From Gemmatimonas sp. (GTDB lineage: Bacteria > Gemmatimonadota > Gemmatimonadetes > Gemmatimonadales > Gemmatimonadaceae), in the NCBI RefSeq assembly GCF_031426495.1, contig NZ_JANPLK010000009.1, forward strand, positions 108,975 to 172,974: DNA of 64,000 nucleotides, in the 5' to 3' direction. Under the pieces are notes generated by a model. It had not been told where the DNA came from, searched no databases, and saw nothing but the letters and a program-made list of their open reading frames with translations. Positions 24,128-32,469 of this stretch are shown piece by piece. Position numbers and translations under genes: made by a program. How positions within the stretch are numbered: position 1 is the first letter of the stretch; every line of letters starts with the position of its first letter.

Positions 24128-25246
24128 CTACCAGTCGAGTCGCGTGATCTTACCGGCGCCGCCCACGACCCATGCCCGCGACCCCACCGCACTCACGCCG
24201 GTGGTCAGCGCGTTGGTGAGCGTGCGCCACGTACGGGCGGCGTCGCTGGTGATGAACGCGCCGCCGTAGCTCGTGACCACGGCCGTCTCGCTGCCGGCTC
24301 CCGGCACCCATGCCACCCCGACCAGCGCGCCCGGCAGGGGTGGACGCGGGCGCAGCTCCCACGTGCGTCCGGCGTCGGTGGTGATGCCCACCACGGCGGT
24401 AGACGAATCGGTGCGGAGTCGGTTGATGTCGGCGGCCACGACGATGCCGTACTGTCCATCCTTGAAGGCGAGCCCTGTGAGGCCGGCCACGGTGCCGCGC
24501 GTGAACGGCGTGTTTTCCACGTCCCACGTGCTGCCGCCGTCGCGACTGCGCAGCAGGCGCGCGCCGGGGGAGCCGGTGGCAATGAACACCGTGCGTGCGT
24601 CACCGTGCCCCACGCATAACCCACTCGCCGCGAAGGCGCCTTCGCCGGGCAACGGCGCCGGCACCACCGATGGCGCCAACAACCGCCACGACGCGCCGTC
24701 GTTGTCTGTGTGCAGAATGTTCGTGCGCCCGCCCGATGCATCGCTGAACGCGACGCCGGTGCGACCACGACCACTTCCGAAGGAGATGCAGTCGTAGAAC
24801 GCCGCGGTATCAGGGTTCATGAACTGCAGGGTCCACGACGCACCGCCGTTGGTGGTGCGATAGATGCGCGATTTCGCGCCGCTGCCGGCCGACATGATCC
24901 ACGCGGTGTCGGCATCGATCGCGTGCACATCGCGGAACTCGAGCGAGTCGCCGCTGCTGGTCGGACGGGACTCCCAGCTGTCGCCGCCGTCGATCGAACG
25001 CAGCACGACACCGCTGTGCCCCGACGCCCACACCACGCGCTCGGACACCGCATGGACCGCCTGCAGCAGCTTGGACGTGCCGCTGGTCTGCTCAGTGATG
25101 CGGACGGCCGGGGCCAGTGCCGGCGTCGGCGTTTGCCCTTCGGCCGCGCGTCCGACCAGCGAGGTGCTGAAGAGCCACGCCAGCGAACCCAGCAGCACGG
25201 GGAGGCGCTGGGACGAACGACGGAGACGACGCGGAGAATGTACCAT
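24128..25246 (-). CDS. Secreted Ycf48/sortilin-like beta-propeller protein
   Basis: 372 residues with a signal peptide ending near 'GRAAEGQ'. Repeats of the type 'WASGHSGVVLRSIDGGDSW', 'IYRTTNGGASWTLQF', 'LLRSRDGGSTWDVEN' and 'GITTDAGRTWELR' are BNR-like Asp-box blades, four to six in number, as in Ycf48 and sortilin-type propellers. It probably binds a partner protein or glycan outside the cell. No catalytic residues are evident. It lies upstream of the peptidase gene on the same strand, 32 bases away, so the two may be co-expressed. Confidence 0.82.
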   Translation of the reverse strand: MVHSPRRLRRSSQRLPVLLGSLAWLFSTSLVGRAAEGQTPTPALAPAVRITEQTSGTSKLLQAVHAVSERVVWASGHSGVVLRSIDGGDSWESRPTSSGDSLEFRDVHAIDADTAWIMSAGSGAKSRIYRTTNGGASWTLQFMNPDTAAFYDCISFGSGRGRTGVAFSDASGGRTNILHTDNDGASWRLLAPSVVPAPLPGEGAFAASGLCVGHGDARTVFIATGSPGARLLRSRDGGSTWDVENTPFTRGTVAGLTGLAFKDGQYGIVVAADINRLRTDSSTAVVGITTDAGRTWELRPRPPLPGALVGVAWVPGAGSETAVVTSYGGAFITSDAARTWRTLTNALTTGVSAVGSRAWVVGGAGKITRLDW

Positions 25247-25334
25247 AGGAGTGAAGCTACTTACGCAATCGCGTGACGAAATCCCTAGCGAAATCAGGGG
25301 ATCGCTGATTCTCTTAGAGGGTGTTCGAGATCAC

Positions 25335-25353
25335 CGGGATCGTGTCGATCCCG
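25335..25353. repeat. Perfect 8-bp hairpin in the leader of the Big2 lipoprotein
   Basis: CGGGATCG at 25335-25342 and CGATCCCG at 25346-25353 form a perfect stem with a three-base loop, ending 26 bases before the ATG at 25380. It would fold in the 5' leader. A role in mRNA stability or start access is possible, but nothing else supports it. Confidence 0.4.
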
Positions 25354-25379
25354 CGCTGTGCCCCTCCAGCCTTCTGACG

Positions 25380-26561
25380 ATGCTTCAGCTTCGCTCTCTT
25401 CGTCGCGGGATTGTCGCGACCCGCCTGCTTCTCGGTGCCACGCTCCTCGTGGGCGGCATGGCCGCGTGTAACGACGATGACGATGCCGTCACCGCGCCGG
25501 TCATCAACACCAACACCGTCGCCGTCACGCCGCGTGTCTCGAGTCTCCGCGTCGGCCAGACGCAGCAGCTTGCGGCCACGTTGCTCGACAAGGCTGGCGC
25601 CACGATCTCCGGGGGCACGGTCACGTGGACCTCGGCTGAGCCGACGATCGCCACCGTGTCGTCGGCCGGTCTCGTCACCATGCTGACGACGGGCAGCACG
25701 GCCATTCGGGCCACGATCGACGGCGTGACGGGCATTGCCTCGCTGCAGGGCGTGGCGTCGGTGGCGACGGTGTCCATCGTGAGTCTGGCCCGTCCGGTGG
25801 CCGTCGGTGAGGCATTCCCGCTGTCATTCCGAACGCTTGATGGATCGGGCAACGTCTTGGTCGCGCGCTCCGTCACGTGGTCGTCGTCGGCGGCTTCCGT
25901 CGCCACCATCAACACTGACGGCGTGGTTATCGGTATTGCGCCTGGTACTTCGGTCATCACCGCAACAAGCGAGGGCCGGACGGCCACTGTGAACGTGATC
26001 GTTGAAGCGTTGGCTCCGGTGAACACCGTCGCGCTCTCGCCGACGACGCAGGTCCTTGCGACCGGCGGCACGCAGCAGCTGACCGCAACACTGCGCGATG
26101 CGAACAACAACGTTTTGTCGAATCGTCCGATTGTTTGGGCCTCGACCGCGGTCGCCACCGGATCCGTGTCCGCGACCGGTCTGGTGACCGCGCTGACGCC
26201 CGGTACCTTCACGGTGTCCGCGACGAGCGAAGGGAAGACGGGCAGTCTGACATTCAATCCGCTGCTGAACAACGTCGCGCAGGTGATCGCCGGCCCGCTC
26301 AACTCGGCCTACGTGTTCCTCATCGATGTTCCGGCTGGTGCGACGGGCATCACGGTCACGACGACGGGCGCCGGCAGCCAGGACCCGGACATTGAAGTGT
26401 ATCGTCCTGGCGCGACGACGGCCGCCTGCATCGCCGAAACGGCAGGTCCCAACGAGACCTGTACGATCACGACGAATGTCGTCGCCGGTACCTGGCGCGT
26501 GCGTGTGGTCGGCTACACGGCGTATTCGGCGGTCACGTTGCGCGCGGTCGTGACGCCGTAA
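25380..26561 (+). CDS. Lipoprotein with three Big2 Ig-like domains and a PPC-like C-terminus
   Basis: 393 residues from ATG 25380; the frame is open upstream, but that part is antisense to the propeller gene. The signal peptide ends at 'GGMAACNDDDD', a probable lipobox followed by an acidic run, which would suit outer-membrane sorting. Three tandem Big2 repeats follow (about 45-120, 125-200, 205-285), each with the family ending seen in 'ATVSSAGLVTMLTTGS' or 'GSVSATGLVTALTPG'. The last 100 residues, 'DPDIEVYRPGATTAAC' to 'GTWRVRVVGYTAYS', look like a bacterial pre-peptidase C-terminal domain. It is likely a surface adhesion or structural protein. Confidence 0.82.
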   Translation: MLQLRSLRRGIVATRLLLGATLLVGGMAACNDDDDAVTAPVINTNTVAVTPRVSSLRVGQTQQLAATLLDKAGATISGGTVTWTSAEPTIATVSSAGLVTMLTTGSTAIRATIDGVTGIASLQGVASVATVSIVSLARPVAVGEAFPLSFRTLDGSGNVLVARSVTWSSSAASVATINTDGVVIGIAPGTSVITATSEGRTATVNVIVEALAPVNTVALSPTTQVLATGGTQQLTATLRDANNNVLSNRPIVWASTAVATGSVSATGLVTALTPGTFTVSATSEGKTGSLTFNPLLNNVAQVIAGPLNSAYVFLIDVPAGATGITVTTTGAGSQDPDIEVYRPGATTAACIAETAGPNETCTITTNVVAGTWRVRVVGYTAYSAVTLRAVVTP

Positions 26562-26578
26562 GCGTTGCTCGAAACAGA

Positions 26579-26620
26579 AGACGCCCGCGATCGGCATGCC
26601 GATCGCGGGCGTCTTTCTTT
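26579..26620 (+). terminator. Strong rho-independent terminator after the Big2 gene
   Basis: Arms at 26579-26595 and 26598-26614 are perfectly complementary over about 17 positions, followed by TTTCTTT. It lies 18 bases after the Big2 stop codon. On the minus strand the T-tract is weak, so it may end the tRNA-Ser(TGA) transcript only partly. Confidence 0.9.
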
Positions 26621-26627
26621 GTATATA

Positions 26628-26714
26628 CGGCGTAGGTGAGATTCGAACTCACGGAACCCTTTCAGGTTCGGCGGTTTTCAAGACCGCTGCCTTAAACCAC
26701 TCGGCCACCACGCC
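26628..26714 (-). tRNA. tRNA-Ser (anticodon TGA)
   Basis: An 87-nucleotide class II tRNA with a long variable arm. The acceptor stem GGCGTGG pairs with CTACGCC (one G-U), the discriminator is G, and the anticodon loop CTTGAAA gives TGA, reading UCA codons. CCA is not encoded. Confidence 0.95.
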
Positions 26715-26853
26715 TTCTCGTGCGCGACATCGCTGCCGCTGCCCTCAGTGAAGAAAATGGCGAGGGCCCCGCGCGGGCAACCCCCAACGGGTCCTCGATG
26801 TCTTCGCCGCGCCGCTTGCCCCCGGGCGCCGTTCTGAGCCACGCAGGCCGCCC

Positions 26854-27474
26854 GTGAGCCTCCGCGCCGTCCAGCGGGAGTATGGCGCGCTGGCAGGGCA
26901 CTACGACCAGCGGTGGAAGGGGTACGTGGCCGCCTCCACGGCGCTGGCGGCGTCCCGGCTCGAACTCACGCCGAACGAGTGGCTGCTCGACGTGGGTTGC
27001 GGCACCGGCGCGCTGCTGGCGCAGCTCCACCACCGCGAGCCGTCAGCCCGGCTGATCGGGGTGGACGCCACGGTCGGCATGCTGCTCCGCGCCCGCGCCC
27101 GACTCGCTCCGGCGGTGCTGCTGGCTGAGAGCAGTGGCGAGGCGCTGCCGTTGGCCGATGCGAGCGTGCACGCGGTTGTGAGCACCAGCGCCTTGCACTA
27201 TGTGGACGATGCTCCACGCGCCCTGCGCGAAATGCGTCGCGTGCTCGCCCCCGGCGGCCGCCTGGTCCTCGTCGATTGGTGCGCGGACTTTCTGACGATG
27301 CGCGCGCTCGACGTGGTCCTGCGAGTCGTCGACCGCGCCCATGCGCACACATTCTCCTCGGTCGACGTGCAACGCCTCGTGACCGGTGCCAACTTTGAGC
27401 GCATCGACATCGCGCGCGAAAAGATCGACCGCTTCTGGGGACTCTTCGTGCTGACCGCGCGTGTTCCCTCGTAG
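26854..27474 (+). CDS. Class I SAM-dependent methyltransferase
   Basis: 206 residues. The SAM-binding motif I is 'LLDVGCGTGALLAQL' (near 46-60), the acidic end of strand 2 is 'LIGVDATVGML', and motif IV is 'HAVVSTSALHYVDD'. The pattern matches UbiE/Methyltransf_11-type enzymes acting on small molecules. No substrate clue is seen. It starts at GTG 26854. It is flanked by tRNA-Ser on the other strand and is followed by the DUF1611 gene on the same strand. Confidence 0.88.
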   Translation: MSLRAVQREYGALAGHYDQRWKGYVAASTALAASRLELTPNEWLLDVGCGTGALLAQLHHREPSARLIGVDATVGMLLRARARLAPAVLLAESSGEALPLADASVHAVVSTSALHYVDDAPRALREMRRVLAPGGRLVLVDWCADFLTMRALDVVLRVVDRAHAHTFSSVDVQRLVTGANFERIDIAREKIDRFWGLFVLTARVPS

Positions 27475-27531
27475 CGTCGATCATGCGCACGCGACATAGG
27501 ATTTCACGCCACCGCCTCGTGAGTGCACGCC

Positions 27532-28545
27532 ATGCCTGAACTCCGCAAACCGTACCTCCTGTACCTGGGCGACTCCACCCACCCCACCGATGCCAAGACC
27601 GCCTGCGGCCTGCGCGATTGGTGCCCGGATGACGTGATCGGCGAGTGGAGTTTGCCGCAGGCTACCGTCAGCGTTGGGCTGCCTCGCCTGTCGCCCGCCG
27701 ATGCCGCCGCGCGGGGGGCCGGCAGCCTCGTGATCGGCATCGCCTCGGTGGGCGGACGCGTGCCCGATAGTTGGCTCCCCGATCTCGAAGCGGCCATCGC
27801 CAATGGGCTCGACATCGTGAGCGGGATGCACACGAGGCTCACATCGTTTCCGAGTCTCGTGGCCGCCGCTCAGCAGCACGGCGTGCGCCTCATGGACGTG
27901 CGGCACAGCGATGCCACGTTCCCCGCCGGCACGGGGAACAAGCGCACCGGCATGCGCGTGGCCACGGTGGGCACCGACTGCGCGCTGGGCAAGAAGTACA
28001 CGGCGCTGTCGCTCACCAACGCGCTGCGCGCGCGGGGCGCCAAGGCCACGTTCCGCGCCACCGGACAAACGGGCATCATGATCGCCGGCCAAGGCATCGC
28101 CATTGACGCGGTGGTGGCCGACTTCATTGCCGGTGCGGCCGAGGTGTTGTCGCCCGACAACGCGCCCGATCACTGGGATGTGATCGAAGGGCAGGGCTCG
28201 TTGTTTCATCCGGCGTACGCCGGTGTCACGCTGGGCTTGCTGCACGGCTCCCAGCCCGACTGCATCGTACTCTGTCACGACCCCGCGCGGCTCACGATCG
28301 AGTACCGCCCGAATCATCCCATTCCGCCGCTCGCCGCTGCGGTGGCGCAGTATCTCACCGCCGCACGCGTTACCAACCGCAACGTGCGCCTGGCGGGCGT
28401 GAGCATCAATTCCTCCACGCTGTCCGACGACGCGTGGCGTAAGTACGCGGCGCGAGTTGGTGCAGAACTCGGTGTGCCGGTGTGCGATCCGATGCGCGGC
28501 GGGCTCGACGCGATTGCGGCGTCAGTGTTGGGGCGAGATCGCTGA
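27532..28545 (+). CDS. DUF1611 family P-loop protein (DgcN-like)
   Basis: 337 residues from ATG 27532 (a GTG at 27523 is also in frame). The C-terminal half has a P-loop-like 'TVGTDCALGKKYTALSL' and 'FRATGQTGIMIAG', the hallmark of DUF1611. The N-terminal half contains 'GLDIVSGMHTRLTSFPSL'. Members have been linked to D-amino-acid and dipeptide metabolism (DgcN, next to the epimerase DgcA); no epimerase gene lies beside this one, so the substrate is uncertain. The stop codon lies inside the first arm of the inverted repeat at 28543-28640. Confidence 0.82.
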   Translation: MPELRKPYLLYLGDSTHPTDAKTACGLRDWCPDDVIGEWSLPQATVSVGLPRLSPADAAARGAGSLVIGIASVGGRVPDSWLPDLEAAIANGLDIVSGMHTRLTSFPSLVAAAQQHGVRLMDVRHSDATFPAGTGNKRTGMRVATVGTDCALGKKYTALSLTNALRARGAKATFRATGQTGIMIAGQGIAIDAVVADFIAGAAEVLSPDNAPDHWDVIEGQGSLFHPAYAGVTLGLLHGSQPDCIVLCHDPARLTIEYRPNHPIPPLAAAVAQYLTAARVTNRNVRLAGVSINSSTLSDDAWRKYAARVGAELGVPVCDPMRGGLDAIAASVLGRDR

Positions 28546-28640
28546 ACTGATCACACAGAGTCAAAGAGGTAAAGAGAAAAGGAGACAAAACGAATGTTCT
28601 CTTTGTCTCCTTTTCTCCTCACCTCTGTGTGATCAGTTCA
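28543..28640. repeat. Long AT-rich inverted repeat between convergent genes
   Basis: Outer arms of 18 bases (28543-28560 and 28623-28640) are perfectly complementary. Inner arms of 16 bases (28574-28589 and 28602-28617), rich in A/G on one side and T/C on the other, are also perfect. The element is far less GC-rich than its surroundings and includes the TGA stop of the DUF1611 gene as its first three bases. It can act as a bidirectional terminator for both converging genes. Its composition suggests a dispersed intergenic repeat that was inserted here, which cannot be tested without the whole genome. Confidence 0.85.
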
Positions 28641-28663
28641 ACGATCGTTCAGCAGCACCGAAA

Positions 28664-29914
28664 TCACTTCGGCCAGCCCGCAATTTGAATCGCCGGCATG
28701 ATGCGCAGGGCGTTCTGGTAATACACCTTCTTCAGCACGACGTCCGGCAGGTCGATGCCGTACAGCTTCCAAAAGGCGTGATAGTCGCGGTAGTAGTCAA
28801 AGTAGTCGTCACGCGTTTCGAACACGCGCCAGTAGTACGGATACTCTTCGGGCTGAAACGAGTCTTTGCCGAAGAGCAGGCGATCCTGATACTTGATGAA
28901 GAAGTCGTGCGCGCTGCGCGGCTGACGACCGATGTCGTACAGCACCGCGCCCACTTCAGCGAGCACGTTCGGCATCTTGTCGAACATGCGACCCAGTCGT
29001 CCGAGATCGTTGGCGTGCCAGCCCAGGTGCGCGGCCACGAACGTCGTCTTCGGATGGCGCAGGAACAGGCTGTCGCGCTCGGCCATGAGCTGATTGAAGC
29101 TCGGATACTTGTCCTGCGGATACAGCCGCTCGGGAAAGAGCGTGAGCTCGAGCCACCGTTCGTTGGTGTTGTCGACTTCGCGGAAAAACTCCTGCGGGTC
29201 GGCGGTGTGAATGAACACGGGCAGCTTGAGACGCGCCGCCGCTTCCCAGATGGGATCGAGATCGGGGTCGTTGAGCCGCAAGCGCGTGCCGTCGGCCTTC
29301 TTCGTGCTCAAGCCGAAGCCCTTGCCGATTTCGCCGATACCGACCGCGCCGCCTTTCACGTCGGCTTCGAGCTGCGCCACGGCCTTTGCCGCCCAGCCAG
29401 GGCCCACGCCATTCAGGTTCACGCCGGTCAACAGCCGCACGCGATTCTTCATGGTGGGCGAGCCATTCACCAGCTCCATCGTGCGCGTGAGCCGATCACC
29501 GCTCACGTTGTCGGCGGCGATCATGAGCCGCACGTTCACCGAGTCCATCGAGGCGCCGAGCCGCGCGATGCCGTCGGCATTGCCGAGCAGTCCCGACGGA
29601 TGGCCGTGGAAATCGACGACCGGATACTTCGCCTTCCACTTCATGCCGGCCGCGGGCACGATCAACGTCGACTTGGGGCGATAGTCCACAATGCTCGGCG
29701 GCGGTGACGCCGGCGCGAGGCAGTTGTTCGGACGGATCTCCGTCGTGCCGGCGGGGCATTCCTCGCCAGGCTTGATCGAGGTGCCACCGCGGAATCCGCG
29801 CGGAGGCTGCGGTTGAGTGGCGGGCGGCTGCTGGGCGACGAGTGCAGACGGCGAGAGAGACGCCGCGATCGAGAGGCCGAAAGACAGCCCAAACACAAAA
29901 CGGGAGCGACGCAC
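28664..29914 (-). CDS. Secreted amidohydrolase-family metal-dependent hydrolase
   Basis: 416 residues from GTG 29912-29914, chosen because TAGGAG lies eight bases upstream and the signal peptide starts there, ending near 'SALVAQQ'. After a Pro-rich linker the TIM-barrel starts with 'YPVVDFHGHPSGLL' (metal-binding H-x-H). Later come 'FVAAHLGWHANDLGRL' and 'DRLLFGKDSF' with the His and Asp of the amidohydrolase-2 family. These enzymes hydrolyse or decarboxylate ring compounds; the substrate is unknown. A secreted location is unusual for the family but is seen in related bacteria. Confidence 0.85.
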   Translation of the reverse strand: MRRSRFVFGLSFGLSIAASLSPSALVAQQPPATQPQPPRGFRGGTSIKPGEECPAGTTEIRPNNCLAPASPPPSIVDYRPKSTLIVPAAGMKWKAKYPVVDFHGHPSGLLGNADGIARLGASMDSVNVRLMIAADNVSGDRLTRTMELVNGSPTMKNRVRLLTGVNLNGVGPGWAAKAVAQLEADVKGGAVGIGEIGKGFGLSTKKADGTRLRLNDPDLDPIWEAAARLKLPVFIHTADPQEFFREVDNTNERWLELTLFPERLYPQDKYPSFNQLMAERDSLFLRHPKTTFVAAHLGWHANDLGRLGRMFDKMPNVLAEVGAVLYDIGRQPRSAHDFFIKYQDRLLFGKDSFQPEEYPYYWRVFETRDDYFDYYRDYHAFWKLYGIDLPDVVLKKVYYQNALRIMPAIQIAGWPK

Positions 29915-29992
29915 GGGGCAAACTCCTAAGGTGGGAAACGAGACGGGGATCAACATGTCGTTGATCCCCGGCCTTCGACAGAGTGGTCGTGC

Positions 29993-32338
29993 TTACTTGG
30001 AGTCGGGCTTGGTCTGCGGCACCAGCAACTGCTGCTGCGGACCGACGTCGGCGCCCGGCACCACCGGCATCGCCGGCTGACGGTCGAAGCCGAACACCTG
30101 CGCGCGGCGCATGGCCGTCGCGATGCCCTTCGACTGCTGATACACCGAGTCGGAGCGGGCGACCTGGCCCGTCTGCGCGAGCGCCTCGGCCAGGGTGACG
30201 CCACTGATCACGTACAGATCGGGAATGCCGACCGACGCGTCGTCTACCCAGCCCTTGCGGGCGGCCAGCGATTTCGTGGCCGTGAACACCTTCGTCCATA
30301 GGTCGTACGAGCGCTTCACATCGACCATGCCTTCACCCTGAATGAGCACGGTGTCGCGCCCCGGAATGATCTGCTGGCTCACGAGCTTTTTGGCCATGCC
30401 CTGCGTGAGGACATAGCGCTCGAGACCGAGTTCGTACGGGTATCCGCCGGCCGTGCGGCTGAAGTATATCGGCCGATCGGGGTACGTGTCGCGAATCATG
30501 AAGTATACCAGCTGATCGGCGCGCATAAGCTGCGGCGAGCGTGGTGCGGCGATGATATCGCCCTTCTGGAACGCGGCGTTCGGCGGCGTCTGAATGGCGA
30601 GTGGCAGCGCATCTGCCTCGTCGAACGTCATCTTCACCGGCGGACCGACCGGCTTCTTCCACTGCTGATTGCGGTAGATCTCCGGACCCTTGGCCGCATC
30701 GTACTCGAACACCGGGCGACGGATCATCTGTCGCGTGTACCAGTCGGTATTCATCAGCGACGTATTCGCTACGATGACGTCCTTCCGGATGCCTTCGACT
30801 TCCTGCGCGTACCAGAGCGGGAAGGTGTCGTTGTCGCCGACGGTGATCAGGATGCCGTACGGCTCGACCGAGTTGAGCAGGTCGCGCGCGAAATCGGTCG
30901 TGTCGGTCTGGTTATTCCGCGACGCCTGCTGCCAGTTACCGAACAGCGGGATGAACGCCACGGCCAGCAACGGCGAAGCCAACAGGAAGCTGCGTGTACG
31001 TGGCTCCACCACCGTATCGCGACCCAGCTTCACTTCATCGGCGCCGAAGAGGCTCGCCACCGTTTCCCAGAGATAGATCAGGCCAAGCGCGGCCCACACG
31101 CTCAGCGCCGAGAAACTCCAGAGGTAGAAGTAGTCTCGATCGCGCACTTCGCGCGGCACCGATTCGCCGAGTTCAAGCGCCTGACTGTGCCCGTACTTGA
31201 AATTCAAGTAGAAGATCAGCCCGAACGTCATCGTGCCGATGAGTGGGCCGAAGAACCAGAAGCTGCGTCGGTCCTTCTTGAAGTGCATCCAGCCACCGAG
31301 GATGCACAAAATGAAGTAGAACACGGCGAGCCCGTTCTGCAGCCCTGGGTTCTCCTGGTACGCGTCACGGAGCCACTGCCACTTGAAGTACAACCAGTAC
31401 ATACCGACCTGCGCGGTCAGCGGCGCCTGGCGCTCACCGAGCTCCGGCTTGCCGTACTGACCACGGTTGAAGTTGTACATGAAGCGGTCGTACGTGAGCG
31501 CCGAGAAGGTGCAATCCATCTTGAGCTCAGTCACACAGCCCGTCGGTTCGCCCTCGTTGATCGCGGGGAAGTGCGCGGCGCGGATCGGCTGCGTGGCGAA
31601 CGGCGTCATGCCGAACACCAGCGCTGCACCGCAGGCCACCAGCAACTTCCAGCGCAGAATCGACGACGGACGACGGATCAGTACGGCGAGTCCGACCGCC
31701 GGCGCGGCCAGCATGCCAGCCATGTGGTTGGCGTAGCCGAGTCCCAGCAGGTAGGCGATGAGCACGAGCAAGCGGTCGGCCACCGGGCCTTCCGGATCAT
31801 CACACCAGCGCACCGTGAGCCAGCAAATGATGGCGAGGCCCACCAGTGAGACCGTGTACACCTTTTCGTTCACGACCGACTGATTCCACACCGTGAATGC
31901 GGTGGCGCCGATGAGGGCGGCGAGCGCACCACCGGCGATGCGCTGCCAGCGACGCGGCATCCACTGCACGAGCACGCGCTCGGTGATCAGGAACCACAAC
32001 CCGGCGGACACCGCGCTCGACAGCGCCGCCAGCACATTGATACGCATGGCGACGGTGGGCGCGATCGGCAGGATCGCGAAGACGCGTCCGATCAGGACGA
32101 AGAACGGATTGCCCGGTGGGTGCGGAATCCCGAGGACGTACGCGGCCGCGATATACTCGCTCGTGTCCCACATGGACGTCGTCGGGGCCAGCGTGACGAG
32201 GTACAGGAGAAACACGACGAGGCCGGCGATTCCGGCGGCCAAGTAGGACGGGCGGTAATCAAGCTCGGCCGCGCCGGCACTCATGGCGGCGGCTGGCCGG
32301 GAAGCGGCAGTCGCGGTAGCGGTGGCTGCGACGGTCAT
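29993..32338 (-). CDS. DUF2723 polytopic membrane protein, glycosyltransferase-like
   Basis: 781 residues with about eleven membrane helices in the first two thirds and a soluble, TPR-like C-terminal region. The family signature 'WDTSEYIAAAYVLGIPHPPG' lies just after the first helix; the acidic residues of this loop match the catalytic loop of GT-C enzymes such as protein O-mannosyltransferases. The later extracytoplasmic part contains 'TVGDNDTFPLWYAQEVEG', also conserved in DUF2723. It may move sugars from lipid carriers to proteins or glycans. ATG 32336-32338 is preferred to the longer open frame, which lacks a hydrophobic start. The substrate is unknown. Confidence 0.85.
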   Translation of the reverse strand: MTVAATATATAASRPAAAMSAGAAELDYRPSYLAAGIAGLVVFLLYLVTLAPTTSMWDTSEYIAAAYVLGIPHPPGNPFFVLIGRVFAILPIAPTVAMRINVLAALSSAVSAGLWFLITERVLVQWMPRRWQRIAGGALAALIGATAFTVWNQSVVNEKVYTVSLVGLAIICWLTVRWCDDPEGPVADRLLVLIAYLLGLGYANHMAGMLAAPAVGLAVLIRRPSSILRWKLLVACGAALVFGMTPFATQPIRAAHFPAINEGEPTGCVTELKMDCTFSALTYDRFMYNFNRGQYGKPELGERQAPLTAQVGMYWLYFKWQWLRDAYQENPGLQNGLAVFYFILCILGGWMHFKKDRRSFWFFGPLIGTMTFGLIFYLNFKYGHSQALELGESVPREVRDRDYFYLWSFSALSVWAALGLIYLWETVASLFGADEVKLGRDTVVEPRTRSFLLASPLLAVAFIPLFGNWQQASRNNQTDTTDFARDLLNSVEPYGILITVGDNDTFPLWYAQEVEGIRKDVIVANTSLMNTDWYTRQMIRRPVFEYDAAKGPEIYRNQQWKKPVGPPVKMTFDEADALPLAIQTPPNAAFQKGDIIAAPRSPQLMRADQLVYFMIRDTYPDRPIYFSRTAGGYPYELGLERYVLTQGMAKKLVSQQIIPGRDTVLIQGEGMVDVKRSYDLWTKVFTATKSLAARKGWVDDASVGIPDLYVISGVTLAEALAQTGQVARSDSVYQQSKGIATAMRRAQVFGFDRQPAMPVVPGADVGPQQQLLVPQTKPDSK

Positions 32339-32469
32339 GGACTGGACGGAAGGTGGGGCGGCTCCGGACCGGGGGCGGCCGGAGCTGACACAATCAGGTA
32401 AGTTCGCAGGCAGCGACGGGGGGCACAACTGCTTCCCGCCGGGTCCGGGCCCCTCATCTCCCCCGACGC

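Noticed and set aside
24864..25379. Upstream extension of the Big2 lipoprotein gene
   Set aside because: It runs antisense to the propeller gene and lacks a signal peptide at its start; the lipobox protein starts at 25380.
28457..28640. The AT-rich palindrome as part of a coding frame on the plus strand
   Set aside because: The frame crosses a clear inverted repeat and continues antisense to the amidohydrolase gene, so it is not a gene.
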